Shown here in pieces: positions 20,460 to 32,859 of a stretch of DNA of 64,000 bases. Where the stretch lies: positions 50,066,879 to 50,130,878 of the forward strand of contig NC_091292.1 in assembly GCF_038502225.1 (NCBI RefSeq), read 5' to 3'. Positions within the stretch are counted from its first letter, which is position 1, and every line of letters begins with the position of its first letter. The notes under the pieces were generated by a model that saw nothing but the letters and a program-made list of their open reading frames with translations, did not search any database and was not told the origin of the DNA. Origin of the DNA: Cherax quadricarinatus. Lineage: Eukaryota; Arthropoda; Malacostraca; Decapoda; Parastacidae. The translations under genes were made by a program, and so were the position numbers.

Positions 20460-21075
20460 ACGCACTGGTCACACTGGGTGACAAGTAACACAATGGTGCT
20501 ACACAGTGGTCTGGGCTCAAGACCACACTGGACACACGGAAAACTGCACACACCCGCACTGCACATGTGGTACTACATGGCTTACTAGCAAACAGCTTTT
20601 CTGTGCAAAAAACAGACACTTAGGCATTCACGAACATGTGAGAACACTGACTGAGAGGAATTAATTAACATGACATATACCTTCTCTCAATCTTCTCGAC
20701 AATACTGAAATAATTACTAGAACACTCAATGTGACATTGTGTGATGTCAGGTGTAACGTCGCGAGGTGATGTCGGCAGATGTCTCGAGGTGACGTCAGCA
20801 GACATCATGATGCCATGAAGTCGGGCAGCATTGTGGGTGACGTCGTGAAGTCAGGCAGCATTGTGGGTGACATGAAGTCAGGCAGCATCGTGGGTGACGT
20901 CATGAGGTGACGTCAGTGGAGTGATGCAAGCAGCAGACCACAGCATGTGGACTGAGACGTCTGGCTTGGTAACCCACCTGGCTTGTAGAGCCACATGACA
21001 TTGTCCACACCCCACATGGCTTGCTCCACATGGCTTCATGATCTACGTGGCATGGTGATCCACGTAGCTTCGAGT
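20460..21075 (-). repeat. GACGTCAC-family repeat unit, inverted copy
   Basis: Reverse complement of the family at 1,960-2,990. It includes the outer block (GTGTGCAGTTTTCC when read on minus), the AAAAGC-type end, a shorter GACGTCA tandem (20,745-20,930), and the AGCCATGTGGAGCAAGCC leader. It leads directly into G-rich minisatellite 3. Confidence 0.7.
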
Positions 21076-21084
21076 GGCCTCGAG

Positions 21085-21478
21085 CACTCAGATGCACAGC
21101 AGTGGTGGCAGCAGTGGTGGTAGTGGAGGTATCAGTAATGGTAGTGGAGGTTGCAGTGGTGGTAGTGGAGGAAGCAGTAGTGGGAGAGGAGGGAGCAGCG
21201 GTGGTAGTGGAGGTAGCAGTGGTGATAGCAAGGGTGGTACTGGTGGAAGCATTGGTGGTAGTTATGGTAGAAGTGGTAATAGTGGAGGTAGCAATGGCGG
21301 TAGTGGAGGTATCTGTGGTGGTAGTCGATGTATCAGTGGTCGTACTGGAGGTAGTAGTGTTGATATCAGGAGTGATAGCACTGGTAGTGATGGTAGCAAT
21401 GGTGGTAGTGGAGGTATCAGTGGTGATAGCAGAGGTATTAGTGCTGGTAGCAGTGGTGGTAGCAATAGTGGTGGAGTA
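21085..21478. repeat. G-rich minisatellite 3
   Basis: A third array of GGTAGTGGAGGTATCAGTGG-like units, about 390 bp, more degenerate than the first two. Gly/Ser-rich and Val-rich frames are artefacts of the 3-bp periodicity. Confidence 0.88.
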
Positions 21479-21999
21479 CAAAAGAGGTCTGACCTACATG
21501 GCTTAGAGATGACAGGATTTAATACTTATGACACTGATATTTCATCACCAGTGAATGGCTTTCCAACAATGACTTGCTCTGCCGACGCGGGCACGACTAT
21601 ATTTATTAATTTCTAACAGATGAATTATAAATAAATAATATATTTGTCTTAATTTTTTACATATGCATGCAGACCTTGGTTATATATACACTTTATGCAT
21701 ATATAGTGAACTAATGTTTGTTTGGTAAAGAAATGAAGGTGCTTCACTAACTGAAGGTTTTATATTTATGTTGTATTAATAGTTCAGTGGGTGGAGGTTG
21801 GGAGAAGACTGGTGGGTTGGGTGAAGATTACTGGGAGGGCTTGTTTGTTGGTGGAAAGGAGGCCACAGCTCAGCACTGCTGACAGCGTCTTGAACACGTA
21901 CAGTTGGTAGCTCCACAACACTGTACCACACAACACCCACTCTACTCACCATAAGCCTGCCCCTCACCTTACACCCACCCTCCCTCTCACACCCACACT
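21479..21999. other. Unassigned non-coding stretch
   Basis: AT-rich in 21,600-21,780. No gene, no repeat recognised. Confidence 0.4.
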
Positions 22000-22320
22000 A
22001 CTCGCCATCACGCCTGCCCTCCCTTTCACCCCCACCCTAATCACCATAGAGCCTGCCCCTCCCTTGGCCCCCTCCCTACGAATCGTTATAGCCACCCAAC
22101 CTCTCCCACCTACACCAGTCACCCTCACATCCACTCACACCCACTCATCCTCTCTTACTCTCGCCCCCACCCACACACCCATCTACTCTAACACAAACTC
22201 TCTCTCCCACCTTCCCCACCCACACACCCACACACAAACTCCCCTCTCCCACCCTTACCCCCACCCAAACACCCACCTGCCCTGACCCCCACCCTCGAAC
22301 CCACCATCACACCCATCCTC
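22000..22320. repeat. C-rich low-complexity tract (CCCACC / CACACCCAC)
   Basis: Irregular ACACCCACC and CTCTCCCACC units. Similar in composition to the large C-rich array at 52.6 kb but much shorter and less regular. Confidence 0.75.
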
Positions 22321-22324
22321 ACAC

Positions 22325-22835
22325 CCTAAGAATAGCATTTCGACATCTAAGTAAGAAGTCATTCAAGACACTGTACCCCCGTGGAACCCACACCTTTGAC
22401 AGTCAAACGCATCAACCAGTTTGAGAAAGTGCAAAGGTTGGTAACTAGACTAGACCCGGAGCTAAAGAGGGGTTAAAGGAACTCAACTTGACAACACTGG
22501 AGGACAGGAGGAATAGGGGGGACATAAAAATAAAAAAAAATTCTGAGAGGAATTGACAAGGCGGATAGGGACAGGATGTTTTAGAGATTGGACACAGCAA
22601 CAAGGGCTCACAACTGGAAGTTGAAACCTCAGATGAGTCACAGGGATGCTAGGAAGTACTTCTTCAGTCATAGAGGTGTCAAGAAGTAGAACAATCTGGA
22701 GAGTGTTGTAGTGGAGACAGGATCTAAACTTAGTTTTAAGAAGAGGTATGAGAAGGCTCATGGAGCAGGGAGAAAGTGGACCTAGTAAGGACCAGTGAAG
22801 ACGTGGGGCCAGGACCAATGAATCGATCCCTGCAA
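22325..22835 (+). pseudogene. CR1-like LINE RT C-terminal fragment, decayed
   Basis: Pieces in shifting plus frames read VKRINQFEKVQRLVTRLDPE and LKELNLTTLEDRRNRGD, typical of the last 100 residues of CR1-type RTs, then remnants up to GGACCTAGTAAGG. Multiple stops and frameshifts. The matching 3' terminal region found at 49,650-50,092 is not present here. Confidence 0.7.
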
Positions 22836-23221
22836 CTATCACTTCCACTCTCACACACCCACCCTCATGTTCTGGGTTGACTGGAGAGTGATTAAGTGTT
22901 GGAATAATACTGGCACTTGCTCTGGTAACATACATATAATGTAATGAATGAATATTGACTTGCTGAGCCGTACCTGCCCTCAATGGTAGTCTCCTATCAA
23001 TTATACTCCAGCCACCGAGGCATGTTAGAATATGAATCTGAGGTCATAGGATACAACCCCACCAACCATCATACCGGTTATGTACACATTACATTGTCTG
23101 ATGACAATAATAGTATAATGATAGTATAATGACTGTATTGATAGATCAAACACACTACGATATATCGATATTCAGACATAACTGATACAATTGAACATGG
23201 CTGTCATCTGGGCAATGCTAA
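22836..23221. other. Unassigned non-coding stretch
   Basis: AT-rich, with a small (AATAGTATAATG)-type direct repeat at about 23,107. No gene seen. Confidence 0.4.
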
Positions 23222-24518
23222 AGAATGAGTAGACAGTAAGCCTACTGCTACTTCTCATGGTTCCCCCCTTGTAGCAAGTTGTTGTTGGTCTAAGTCCCCT
23301 GAGTTCCTACCAGAGTGCAGGTCCTCATCTCAGCCATACCTGGCCATGCCCTGGCCTCACTCACCAGGCAACCTATGGACAACAAGTGCACTCCTCTCTC
23401 CCTCACAGTAGGGGGCTCAGCAGGTTGGGCCCCCAGGGTGAGGAGGAAACATTGGGAGTCCGCGCCTGACCCATGCTCATCTCATACCACCATACATCAC
23501 TCACCGCTACCCACTCCCTATCTGCTGTTTTCTCTGAATTCTTTGCCAGAGCTGTGTATTAGAGTGTCCGAGATCACTCGAAGTCATATGGATCACGAAG
23601 CCATGTGTGGATTCCCGGTGCGTGGAAACATTTTGACACATTTCCTTACACCTGTTGTCCTGTTCACCTAGCAGCAAATAGGTACCTGGGTGTTAGTCGA
23701 CTGGTGTGGGTCGCATCCTGGGGGACAAGATTAAGGACCTCAATGGAAATAAGTTAGACAGTCCTCGATGATACACTGGCTTTCTTGGGTTATCCTGAGT
23801 GGCTAACCCTCCAGGGTTAAAAATCCGAACGAAATCTTTTCTCTTATAAGGCCATGTGGATCTACAAGCCATGTGGAGTGAGCCACTTAGGGTACTAAGC
23901 CAGATGTCGAAAGCCACATTTTGTTTGTCTGCCTGACATCACCCAAATAACCATTCTGCCTGATGTCACTTCACGACATCACTCCTGGATGTTGCCCGAC
24001 ATCACCTCCCAACGTCACTCCAGGACGTTGCCTGACGTCACCTCGCAACGTCACTCCAGGATGTTGCCTGATGTCACCACGCTGTCTGATGCTACCTTGT
24101 GCTGTCACCATTGCTCAACGTCACCCCTGATTTCTTAGTGCTTCCTGACGTCACTCCAGGACATCACCTTGTGAAGTCACCCAGGACATCTTTCCGACGT
24201 CACCCACAATATCTGCCTGACATCACCCTGGACATCTGCTCTGATGTCAACTCGCAATGTCACTCCATGACATCACACCTGACATCACATGATGTCACAT
24301 TGACAGTGTTATAGTTTCACAGTGAGCAATTTGTATTCCATATTGTCCAGATTGAGATAAGATATATATGTCATGTGTTTACTCCTTTCAGTTATTGTTC
24401 CTTTACTAGTGTTCTCACATGTTTTTGATTGCCTTAGTGTCGATTTTTTCACAGTAAAGCATCTTTTAATAGTGCAAGCCATGTAGTAATCCCACCACAG
24501 CCACCACCATTTTAATTG
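23222..24518 (+). repeat. GACGTCAC-family repeat unit, copy upstream of BEL
   Basis: Starts at TAGACAGTAAGCCTACTGC (compare 34,810). It contains the ACTCACCGCTACCCACTCCC leader, is interrupted by a SINE-like block (23,640-23,850), and then carries the ~32-bp CTCCAGGATGTTGCCTGACG tandem (23,930-24,290). It ends in AGCATCTTTTAATAGTGC and CCACCATTTTAATTG. The BEL/Pao element is inserted right at its 3' end. Confidence 0.78.
23640..23850 (-). repeat. SINE-like block inserted in the GACGTCAC unit
   Basis: AGGTACCTGGGTGTTAGTCG and ACTGGTGTGGGTCGCATCC are the reverse complement of the tail region at about 9,430-9,475. It then continues with TTGGGTTATCCTGAGTGGC and AAATCCGAACGAAATC. It splits AAGCCATGTGTGGAT from the matching GGCCATGTGGATCTACAAG of the host unit. 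Confidence 0.65.
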
Positions 24519-24523
24519 TCTTT
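24519..24523. repeat. BEL/Pao target-site duplication, left (TCTTT)
   Basis: TCTTT here and at 33,885-33,889 flank the LTRs. Joining the flanks gives the AACTGTCTTTTGAGTTGG sequence of the uninterrupted repeat (compare 34,606). Confidence 0.88.
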
Positions 24524-25559
24524 TGTGGAGAAATTTTCTCCAGGAGCCCCTTTCAGCCCCTTTCAACCCTTTCAGCCCAGGGGCCCAGCCCTCCCAGAAG
24601 GGGCAAGCATCTTGTTTACTGCTACAGCAAGTAATTGATCACAGATGCAGTACAAGTATGCGACGCGTGGTCAAGCGACGGATGCTCCTTGCAGTCCAGT
24701 GTTGCAAAGTGTAGTTTAGTAAAAGACAGTCCATCTCTTACCTTAAAGGACAATTAAGGAAAATACTGCTCCCACTTTATTACCATGGTAAAGATAGTGT
24801 ACATTATTGTCTATGCTTAAGACAGCAAGAATCAAACATTCTGCTTTGCTTCATGGAGGAAGTGGCAAGGAAGCAATAAGTACTAGGTCAGCTTTTCCTT
24901 TATGTGCTAGGGGCAGTGACGGTGGAGGACGCTATGATTTCAGATTACTTTTGACTCTACTGAGGGTCACACTGATGCCAGGATAACCAACAAAGAACAC
25001 TGATCCATGTGTTAGTGTGAACAAAGTGTCTCACAAAACATGATAAACACAGAGAAGTGTGATCAACTTCTTAGTGATATTGTGTGAACAATTTTTGACG
25101 AACAGTGTAACAACGAGTGTTGCGATCCAACAGAGTGTAGTGCGACATTCTTCGAAGAACACTATTCTTCAATCAACTCAACGGATATCCGGACATAACT
25201 ACGGGTCAGATACATACACCCAGGTAAGTGCTCTAACTCGTGATGTACTACTATTGACTGCACAGTTGAGTCGAAGTTATGGGTTAGTCATTTATCATAA
25301 ACCCCGGTGATAAGCGGACTTTTGAGTCCACACAAGTAAGTTTGTCAGCAATCAGTGAATGAAATATGCTGACATAATACCCCCTAGGGGTAATTTAGAA
25401 TCTTACAAAATATAATTCATTTCAGCCCATTGAAAAATGATCAGGATAGCTACTCAAGACCTTGTCTGCAGGGGCAGCTGTGTAGACGATTTGCTGTCTT
25501 TTATCAGCTAAGTATTCCCTATATTTAAACAATCTTAGCTGGTAACCCATTTCTCAACA
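24524..25559 (+). repeat. BEL/Pao 5' LTR
   Basis: Begins TGTGGAGAAATTTTCTCC and ends CATTTCTCAACA. It matches 32,860-33,884 throughout with scattered substitutions and small indels (for example GGAG extra near 24,543). It should hold the promoter and the RNA start, though no clear TATA box is visible. Confidence 0.93.
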
Positions 25560-25562
25560 GTT

Positions 25563-25580
25563 TGGTCGTGCTCGAACCAG
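25563..25580 (+). other. Putative tRNA primer-binding site
   Basis: TGGTCGTGCTCGAACCAG starts 3 bases after the 5' LTR. Its complement ends in CCA and includes a GGTTCGA T-arm-like stretch, as a tRNA 3' end would. I do not assign the tRNA. Confidence 0.5.
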
Positions 25581-26351
25581 ATAAAGGCCACACTGTGGTC
25601 CAAATGTTGTACTACAGTGTACAAATAACCTACGACCCAAGGTCCTTCAAAAAAAGCTGTAAAACTAGTGTTTTACAATATAATCAGTATAAATGAGTCC
25701 ATCCAGACTCAATCACAGAGAATGGGCAGCCAAAAGAAAACGGGTGCTCACCCAGCATTCACCCAAAGAAAACGGGAGCTGGGTGACTCACCCAACAAGA
25801 AAACAGGGGATGGCACCCAGCATCCACTGCTCCCAAGCTCGAGAAACGCTGACGACAGCAGCAACCCAACTGATGTTCAGTTTGTCTTAGTGCATATACA
25901 CATAGTTTTTATAACGTTTATGTACAGAGATTAAGAGACGAGATTGTGTTTAAGTTTCTTATAGATATACCTGTTATATTAAAGGAAACTATATATAAAA
26001 AATTTAAGCTTTCATATATATATTAACAGTGACATTTATATGTGTAAGAAATATACACATGTGATTTACAATTATACAGTGACATTTATAGTGTATAGTG
26101 AATAAATTGTATAACGTCGTTATTTATGGTTAATCATCGTTGTCAGGCTGACACAGCAAACTCAAGCCATAAACACCAGCCATGTGTACTCTGTACCCTT
26201 CGTGGTCATTGACCCTGAGGTCAAGCTTATTGGGTCATTAGTGTTTGACTCGATTATTGCTCACTTAAGCATAAAAACTCAGCTGTTTATAGCAGTACAG
26301 TGTTTTTAAACACACTAAGTGTGGTGCTAGAATTTTCAGTATACCATTAAA
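25581..26351 (+). other. BEL/Pao leader between primer site and gag
   Basis: Non-coding leader of about 770 bp. It includes a small AAGAAAACGGG direct repeat (25,733-25,800). RNA packaging signals would be expected here but none can be identified by sight. Confidence 0.6.
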
Positions 26352-27600
26352 ATGGTTTGTTTGAAAACTCAGTTTCAGTCTTTACAGACTAAGATTACAC
26401 AATTAGAAAATCTAATTTCAGTCTGTATAGGATTAACTCAAGATACAAATGTAGATTTTGATGATCTTGAGGTCAAATTTGAATTACTTACACAACGTCT
26501 GAAAATAATTAATTCAGACTATACAGATTATGAAAATAAATTTCTTGAATCAGATCCATCTGAGGATGAAATTAAAAATGTTTTGGATACTTTTAGTAAT
26601 CAACAATTAAGGTGGACAGGAGTACAGGCAATTTGCCACAAAACTCTGTCACAGAGACCTACTGTAACTAGTGGTCAAACACCTGTTACACCTGTAACAA
26701 CAACAAGTGTCCCATTACCAAGTTTACCTACCTTGTCATTACCTATTTTCCAAGGTCATAATTACGAAGAATTCATTAGTGGTTTTCAATCCATAGTAAA
26801 TTCACGAACTGACATAGATGAGATTGCTAAGTTCAATTATCTTAAATGTCTTGTGAAGGGAGAACCCTATGAACTGATTAAGTCATTTCCGGTGGTTAAA
26901 GGCAATTATCAAATAGCCTTACGTGTCTTAGCATACAATTACATTGACGCTGACAAGGCCAGAGTTAGACATGCAGTTTTAATATCAAGCTTGAAGCCAC
27001 CCAAACATTGTTTTTCAGACTTACAGGCATTTAGGATCACAGACAATAGTCTCAGATATCTAGGTGCTCAATATGACCTAAGGCAATGTGATTGGTTTAT
27101 CAGCGGTATTGTACAGGATAAGTTGTCACAACAAACTATTGAACGATTAAATATTATGTTCAATAAACGCTATTTCACTTGTGAAGAAATTAGCAATGGT
27201 TTACAAACAATAGTTTCATGCATGCAAACAACGAGACAAGATGAAAAATCCACAAATCTCGTGGATAACAAACCTTCAACTCAGTATAAAAAGAGTATAC
27301 CTACTCCCACTAAACCACAGAATGGGAAATCCCATATAGGCATTTATCAAGCTGTGAATACAACAGACAGTAAACAAACTGTCACACATAAACGTACTCC
27401 AAAATGTGTACTTTGTGATGGAACACATTGGGCACAGTATTGTATTCAATACACATCAATGAAGGCACGTAAGCAACGTGTTCATCAGCTGAAAAGGTGC
27501 ATCAAGTGTTTAGGTGAACACAAGGGAGGAAAATGCTCACTGAAGAAGTGTTTTAAATGCAAGGGTATGGATCATAAAGCATTATGCCCAAATACTTTTG
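26352..27600 (+). CDS. BEL/Pao gag region (DUF1759-like, CCHC knuckles)
   Basis: The frame starts at ATG 26,352, the first in-frame Met after the leader. The N-terminal 130 residues are polar and possibly coiled. A DUF1759-like region follows (LPTLSLPIFQGHNYEEFISG, then residues to about 280). Three Cys/His knuckles lie at residues 355-415: CVLCDGTHWAQYC, CIKCLGEHKGGKC and CFKCKGMDHKALC. This is the usual BEL/Pao structural protein that forms particles and binds RNA. It is open and fused in frame to the protease; the first stop comes at 27,969. Confidence 0.85.
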
Positions 27601-28085
27601 CTGAGCAACGGATGACTTACACAGAATCAGGAAGTCAACAAGCAACAGCATTAATTGTGAGAGATAAGTTTAAAGCAACTGCTCTCCCGATAGCTCGAGT
27701 TGAGTTATCTAATAAATTACACAAAACCAATGTGCTAACACTATTTGATCAAGGATCACAAAGGTCCTTCATAAGAAGAACAGTGTTGCAGAAACTGAAT
27801 AAACAACCCTATGCCAAAGTACAGTTAGATATAGCTGTTTTTTTCCACAATTCTGGTAAACAGACGTATGACCTAGCCAGAATCACTGTTGGTCTTGGAA
27901 ACAGGAAAAAGACAGTAGAAGCTGTGGTAGTAGATGATTTGCCAAAGTCTGTGCAGATCCAGGGAATATAAGAAACAGTTGCAGCACTGAAAGCAGCTAA
28001 GGTCAAGTTAGCCTGTCCTGAAATACAGACGGACACTATTAGTCCAATTGATTTAATCATTGGAAGTGATTATTATCACTGTTTT
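27601..28085 (+). pseudogene. BEL/Pao aspartic protease region, one nonsense codon
   Basis: LTLFDQGSQRSFIRR contains the D-x-G-S active site of the retroviral-type aspartic protease (family A17 in BEL/Pao), and LIIGSDYYHCF the later Gly/Asp block. A TAA at 27,969-27,971 interrupts the frame, which continues unchanged on the far side (28,086 onward is in register with gag). The break separates protease from RT, so no full polyprotein can be made. Confidence 0.82.
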
Positions 28086-29389
28086 GTGCAAAATATAGTA
28101 AGTAAACATGATGTTCACTTGCTACAAACAGCAGGAGGCCACATGATATGCGGCCCCATTCCCTCTCAAAGTGGGAAAGAAACTGATATTGATTCAGTGG
28201 AAAATGTACTAGTTACGAGAATAACCGCTGATCATGTACCACAGCAAAAATTATCATTACTGGATGAAATGAATGAACCAGTTGATAAGTTGTGGGATTT
28301 AGATGCGATAGGTATTGATGTAAATAAACCAAGCCCACAAGAGTCTCAGACTTATAACCAATATTTGGACACTGTCAGATATAAAGATGGAGAGTATTGG
28401 GTTAGGTTACCATGGAAATTAAATCCACCACATCTGCCTAGCAATTATCGCATGGCTTTCGGACAAATGAAAGCACAAATACATGAGCTCACGAAGAATC
28501 CAGAGCTGCTGACTGTCTGTGATAGTATCATACAAGAACAGTTGGACAATAAATTCATTGAGGAAATAGTAGAAGACAAGTTGAAGGCAGAAGCTCATTA
28601 TCTCCCACACCATGGAGTAAAAAAAGATTCTGAAACCACTCCACTACGTGTTGTGTATAATTGCAGCGCACGTGCAAATAAAGATGTAGCAAGTCTTAAT
28701 GATTGTCTGATGACCAGACCCTCACTAACTGAGAAGCTTGGAGACGTGCTTATGAAATTTTGCACAAACGCATATGCCTACACGGCTGATATTTCCAAGG
28801 CTTTCTTAAGAGTAGGACTACAAGAAATAGATAGAGATTATACTCGATTCTTGTGGCCTGAAAATTCACATGATCCTCAAAGTCCTGTGAAAACTTATCG
28901 TTTCAAGTCAGTATTATTTGGTGCAACATCCTCTCCATTCTTACTAGAAGCTACTCTAAATACACATTTGAAGAAATCTGAAAGTCCCTTCTAAGAAATC
29001 TTAAAAGTTTCTATGTGGATAATTTTCAAGGTACTGTGAACAAAGAGGAGGATTTGAAATCCTTATACAGAGAAGCTAACAAGGAGATGAAAGAAGCAAA
29101 TATGCCTCTAAGGATGTGGAATACAAATTCAAATCAATTAAGGGAACTTATCAAGGAAGATTTCCCTGAAGCTGAAATTCCTGATTGCAACAAAATGCTG
29201 GGACTTAATTGGAACACACAGGAAGATACTTTGAGTCTCAAAAGGATAAACAATAAATCAAGCAGTACACTCACTAAGCGTAGTTTACTGTCAGAGGTAT
29301 CACAATGTTTTAATCCTCTAGGACTCGTCTCACCAATTACCATAAAAGGTAAAATGTTTATACAAGATGCATGGAAACTCAACACCTGA
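28086..29389 (+). pseudogene. BEL/Pao reverse transcriptase, frameshifted and interrupted
   Basis: Blocks: HYLPHHGVKKDSETTPLRVV, YNCSARANKD, YTADISKAFLRVGL (first catalytic Asp) and FKSVLFGATSSPFLLEAT. After a register change near 28,985 the frame continues with FYVDNFQGTV, where YVDD is expected (second Asp is Asn). Connection residues follow: SEVSQCFNPLGLVSPITIKG and IQDAWKL, where the LINE insertion cuts the gene. YVDN may be a family feature or a mutation; I cannot tell from one copy. Confidence 0.85.
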
Positions 29390-30654
29390 AACCCATTCTC
29401 TTTGCTGAGGACACGACTTATGTCATCTCTCACCCTAATCTTGCCACCCTCAACACCATTGTTAATGAGGAGCTGATCAAAATATCGACTTAGATGACAG
29501 CCAATAAACTTACGCTTAAAGCTGACAAAACCTACTACATTATGTTTGGTAGCAGAGCAGGAGATGCGCAAATTAACATTAAGATCGACAACACTCTAAT
29601 TGTCAGGCATAATGAGGGAAAATTCCTAGGCCTATACCTCGACAACAACCTGAACTTCAGCACCCATATCCAACACATAACCAAAAATGTATCCAAAACG
29701 GTTGGGATCCTCTCCAAGATACGATACTACGTGCCACAAAGTGCCCTTCTCACACTATACCATTCACTTACATATATCCATACCTCACCTATGCTATCTG
29801 TGCTTGGGGTTCAACTGCAGCAACACACCTAAAGCCAATAATAACCCAACAAAAAGCCGCAGTAAGAATAATCACTAAATCCCATCCTTGGCAACACACC
29901 CCCCCACTCTTCATAGATCTAAACTTACTCCCTGTTCAGTACATCCACACTTACTATTGTGCAATCTACATCTACAGGACCTTAAATTCCAATATTAACC
30001 TTGACCTAAAATGCTTTCTTGATAGTTGTGACAGAACCCACAGGCACATCACCAGACACAAACATCTCTATGACATTCCCCGTGTCCGACTAAACCTTTA
30101 CAAAAATTCAATGTATGTCAAAGGCCCTAAAATCTGGAACACCCTACCTGAAAATTCTAAAACTGCAGACACATTCATCACCTTCAAAACTACCATCAGA
30201 AAACATCTTATCTCCTTAATACACCCTGTCAACTAATTACACGAATACCACCTGGTGGTTCACACTTACTCACTCACCCATTTGACCATAAACAGAAATA
30301 TCAATCTCAATCTCAAAATAATGAATCTTAACTAGTCATAAGTTGGCCTGTGATATTCCACTACTGAAACTATGTATAGTGCCAAAACAAAAGCATTCAC
30401 ATTGCTAAACTCACAAACTAGTATTTAGTCACTTAGCCATAATGCCAACTTACCTCATAATTTTGTAATATTTTAAACTTAAGATTTAATCTAAGTCTGC
30501 CCGAAATGCCTAGCCATGCTAGGTGTTCTAGTGGTACACTCTGTAATTATTATTTTACTACATGTAAACCACACAATAACCAAATTCTGTAAACTCAGCA
30601 TTATAATCCTTATAGAGAATAAACTTTGAATTTGAATTTGAATTTGAAATTGGA
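29390..30654 (+). mobile_element. 5'-truncated LINE nested in the BEL RT/RNase H junction
   Basis: It contains the RT from the catalytic block (LFAEDTTYV, FADD changed to FAED), NKLTLKADKTYYIMFGSR, GKFLGLYLDN, QSALLTLYHSL and the C-terminus near 30,230. A 3' UTR and an (AATTTG)n tail follow at 30,626-30,650. The BEL frame resumes with IGWDEN right after the tail. An internal TAG at 29,491 and a frameshift near 29,770 disable it. It is a relative of the 11.2-14.6 kb LINE and shares its 3' UTR with 5,640-6,170. Confidence 0.88.
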
Positions 30655-31580
30655 TGGGATGAGAACTTGCCTCTAGAAATGAGTCAAGCATGGGATGAAA
30701 TATCCAGGGAGTTTAAGCAACTTCATCAAATTAAATTTCCCAGACAAATAGGTCAAGAGGGAAACAATTACACATTACATGTGTTCTGTGATGCATCAAC
30801 CAGAGGTTATGGCGCTGTAGCTTACATGAGTAATGCTGAAGGAAGTACACTAATTACTTCAAAGACCAGGGTAGCACCCTTGAAGGTCAGAACAGTACCA
30901 CAATTGGAACTGACAGCACTCTATGTAGGTACAAAATTAGCTGTCTATCTCAACAAAGTACTTGATCATCTCAATATTGAAAAAACCGTGATCTGGAGTG
31001 ATAATGAAGCAGTTCTCCAGTGGTTAAGAAATAATAAGAGTAAGTTGGTCTATGTACAGAACAGAGTATCAGAAATAAAAGAGATGCAGAGAGATTCTCT
31101 CTTTCTCCACGTCTCTACCCAAGAGAATCCAGGTGACATGTTGTCACGTGGTGTCCCGCTAAAGAAATTTGTGGATAATAAATTATGGCTCCACGGACCG
31201 AACTGGCTCTCTAATGAAAATAACTGGCCTCAGCAAAAAGCTCACGTTACGCCAGAAGAAACAGTTTGCTTGAACACAGCAGAAATAAGTTGTGTAAATA
31301 CTGCAGACACAACAGAAATAGTCATTGAGAGTTACAGCTATTGTCTTTAAATACATTAAAGGAATAAAACCTGATTATGAATATCTTGAACCCATTAAAT
31401 ACAGGGTGAAACTAATACAGAAAGATGTTTTCTCTACAGAATATAAATTTCTGGAAACACAAAATAAATTCCCAAAGAAACCTGTCATGATTAATTCTTT
31501 AGGACTTTATCTCGACTCAGGAAAGATCATAAAGATGTCGAGGAAGAATTCATAATTCTTCACTACCTAAAGAAGCCATA
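30655..31580 (+). pseudogene. BEL/Pao RNase H region
   Basis: Motifs: LHVFCDASTRGYGAVAY (first Asp), VPQLELTAL (Glu), WSDNEAVLQW (Asp) and STQENPGDMLSRG, the standard order of retroelement RNase H. The region is open from 30,655 to about 31,350. The register then changes, and the next piece (DYEYLEPIKYRVKLIQ) leads toward the integrase. Confidence 0.85.
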
Positions 31581-32280
31581 CATCCAATATTGATCCCCAA
31601 GAATCATTGGCTAACAAAACTGATTGTTCAAAACGCCCACAGTAACGTGTTACATGGTGGGGTAGCTGACACACTTTGTCATATACGACAATCCTACTGG
31701 ATACCTCAGGGTCGACAAAGTGTAAAAAAACAAATAAAGGACTGTATTACTTGTCGTCACTACGATATGCGAGTATGTCAGTATCCAGGTCCACCTCCAT
31801 ATCCCTCTGAAAGAGTTTGCCATATCACTCCATTTGAGGTGACAGGTGTAGATTACACTGGACCAATAATTTTAATCAAAACAGCTGACAAAGTTCCCAT
31901 CAAGGTATACATCTGTTTGTTCACTTGTGCTACGACTAGAGCAGTACATCTAGAAGTAGCCACTGACATGTCTGCTGAAACCTTTATCAAATTATTCAGA
32001 AAGCTTGCAGCCAGAAGGGCGTGTCCCTGACTGATGATTTCAGATAATGCAACGAACTTTGTTGCTGGTGCTGCTTATATAAGCAAGATCTTTGATCAAC
32101 CAGAAGTACAACAGATGGTGAATCGACGCAGTTGTCGTTGGAGATACATTCCTCCTAAATCTCCATGGCACGGCGGATTTTATGAAAGAATGATCGGCAT
32201 TGTAAAACGTTGTTTAAGGAAGACTTCATCGTCAGAGAATAGACTTAGAAGAATTCCGTACAATTGTGACTGAAATAGAA
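31581..32280 (+). pseudogene. BEL/Pao integrase, one nonsense codon
   Basis: An HHCC zinc region (H-x3-H in the NAHSNVLHGG stretch, then CITC) is followed by the DDE core: FEVTGVDYTGPI (Asp), MISDNATNFVAGA (Asp) and SPWHGGFYERMIG (Glu). A TGA at 32,028-32,030 lies between the first and second catalytic Asp, and the frame resumes unchanged. A frameshift near 32,215 follows. All three catalytic residues survive, but the product would be cut short. Confidence 0.87.
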
Positions 32281-32827
32281 AATAGAGTCAACAACAGACC
32301 TCTAACATATGTTACCGATGATCTGGACAATTTAGAAGTGTTAAGTCCATCTCATTTACTCCATGGCAGAAGGCTCGAGACTGTTCCTCCCATGAATGAT
32401 TAAGAAATCATAGAGGATCCTACTTATTTCGAACCTGAACAACTCAGACGTAAATTCAAACACCATAATAAAGTGATTGAACGTTGGGAGAAAATTTGGC
32501 TAGAAGACAGAACACTTCTATGGAGCTGGTGTTCCAGAAAATCATAAGTCCTTAAGAACTGGTGACAGAGTGATTATTGACAATGATGGTTCGAGGTCCC
32601 AATGGCCTCTTGGAAAAATTGTGCCAATATATGCTGATGCAAATGGAGTCATCAGGACAGTTGATGTTTTAAGCAAAGGTGTAGTGAATAAGCGGACAAT
32701 AAATAAACTAGTGCCGTTAGAATTACACAGTGTTGAAAACAAAATTAGTGATTCTCCAGAAACCACACAGACTAAAGCAGCAGTGGTGGCGAGTGAGAAA
32801 ATCAAATTAATATTAAGTGATGAATAG
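32281..32827 (+). pseudogene. BEL/Pao integrase C-terminus and DUF5641-like tail
   Basis: Reads RPLTYVTDDLDNLEVLSPSH, then EQLRRKFKHH and WPLGKIVPIYADANGVIRTV, the typical BEL/Pao C-terminal segment (DUF5641-like). A stop near 32,402 and a frameshift near 32,510 break it. Coding ends at TAG 32,825-32,827, 32 bases before the 3' LTR. Confidence 0.78.
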
Positions 32828-32859
32828 TTCACCTGCAGCAAACCTCCGCCACCCCCAAG

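Noticed and set aside
23315..23671. 118-aa frame, and similar frames at 34,130, 34,893 and 34,966
   Set aside because: They recur because the repeat units recur, with frames not conserved between units. No protein-like conservation.
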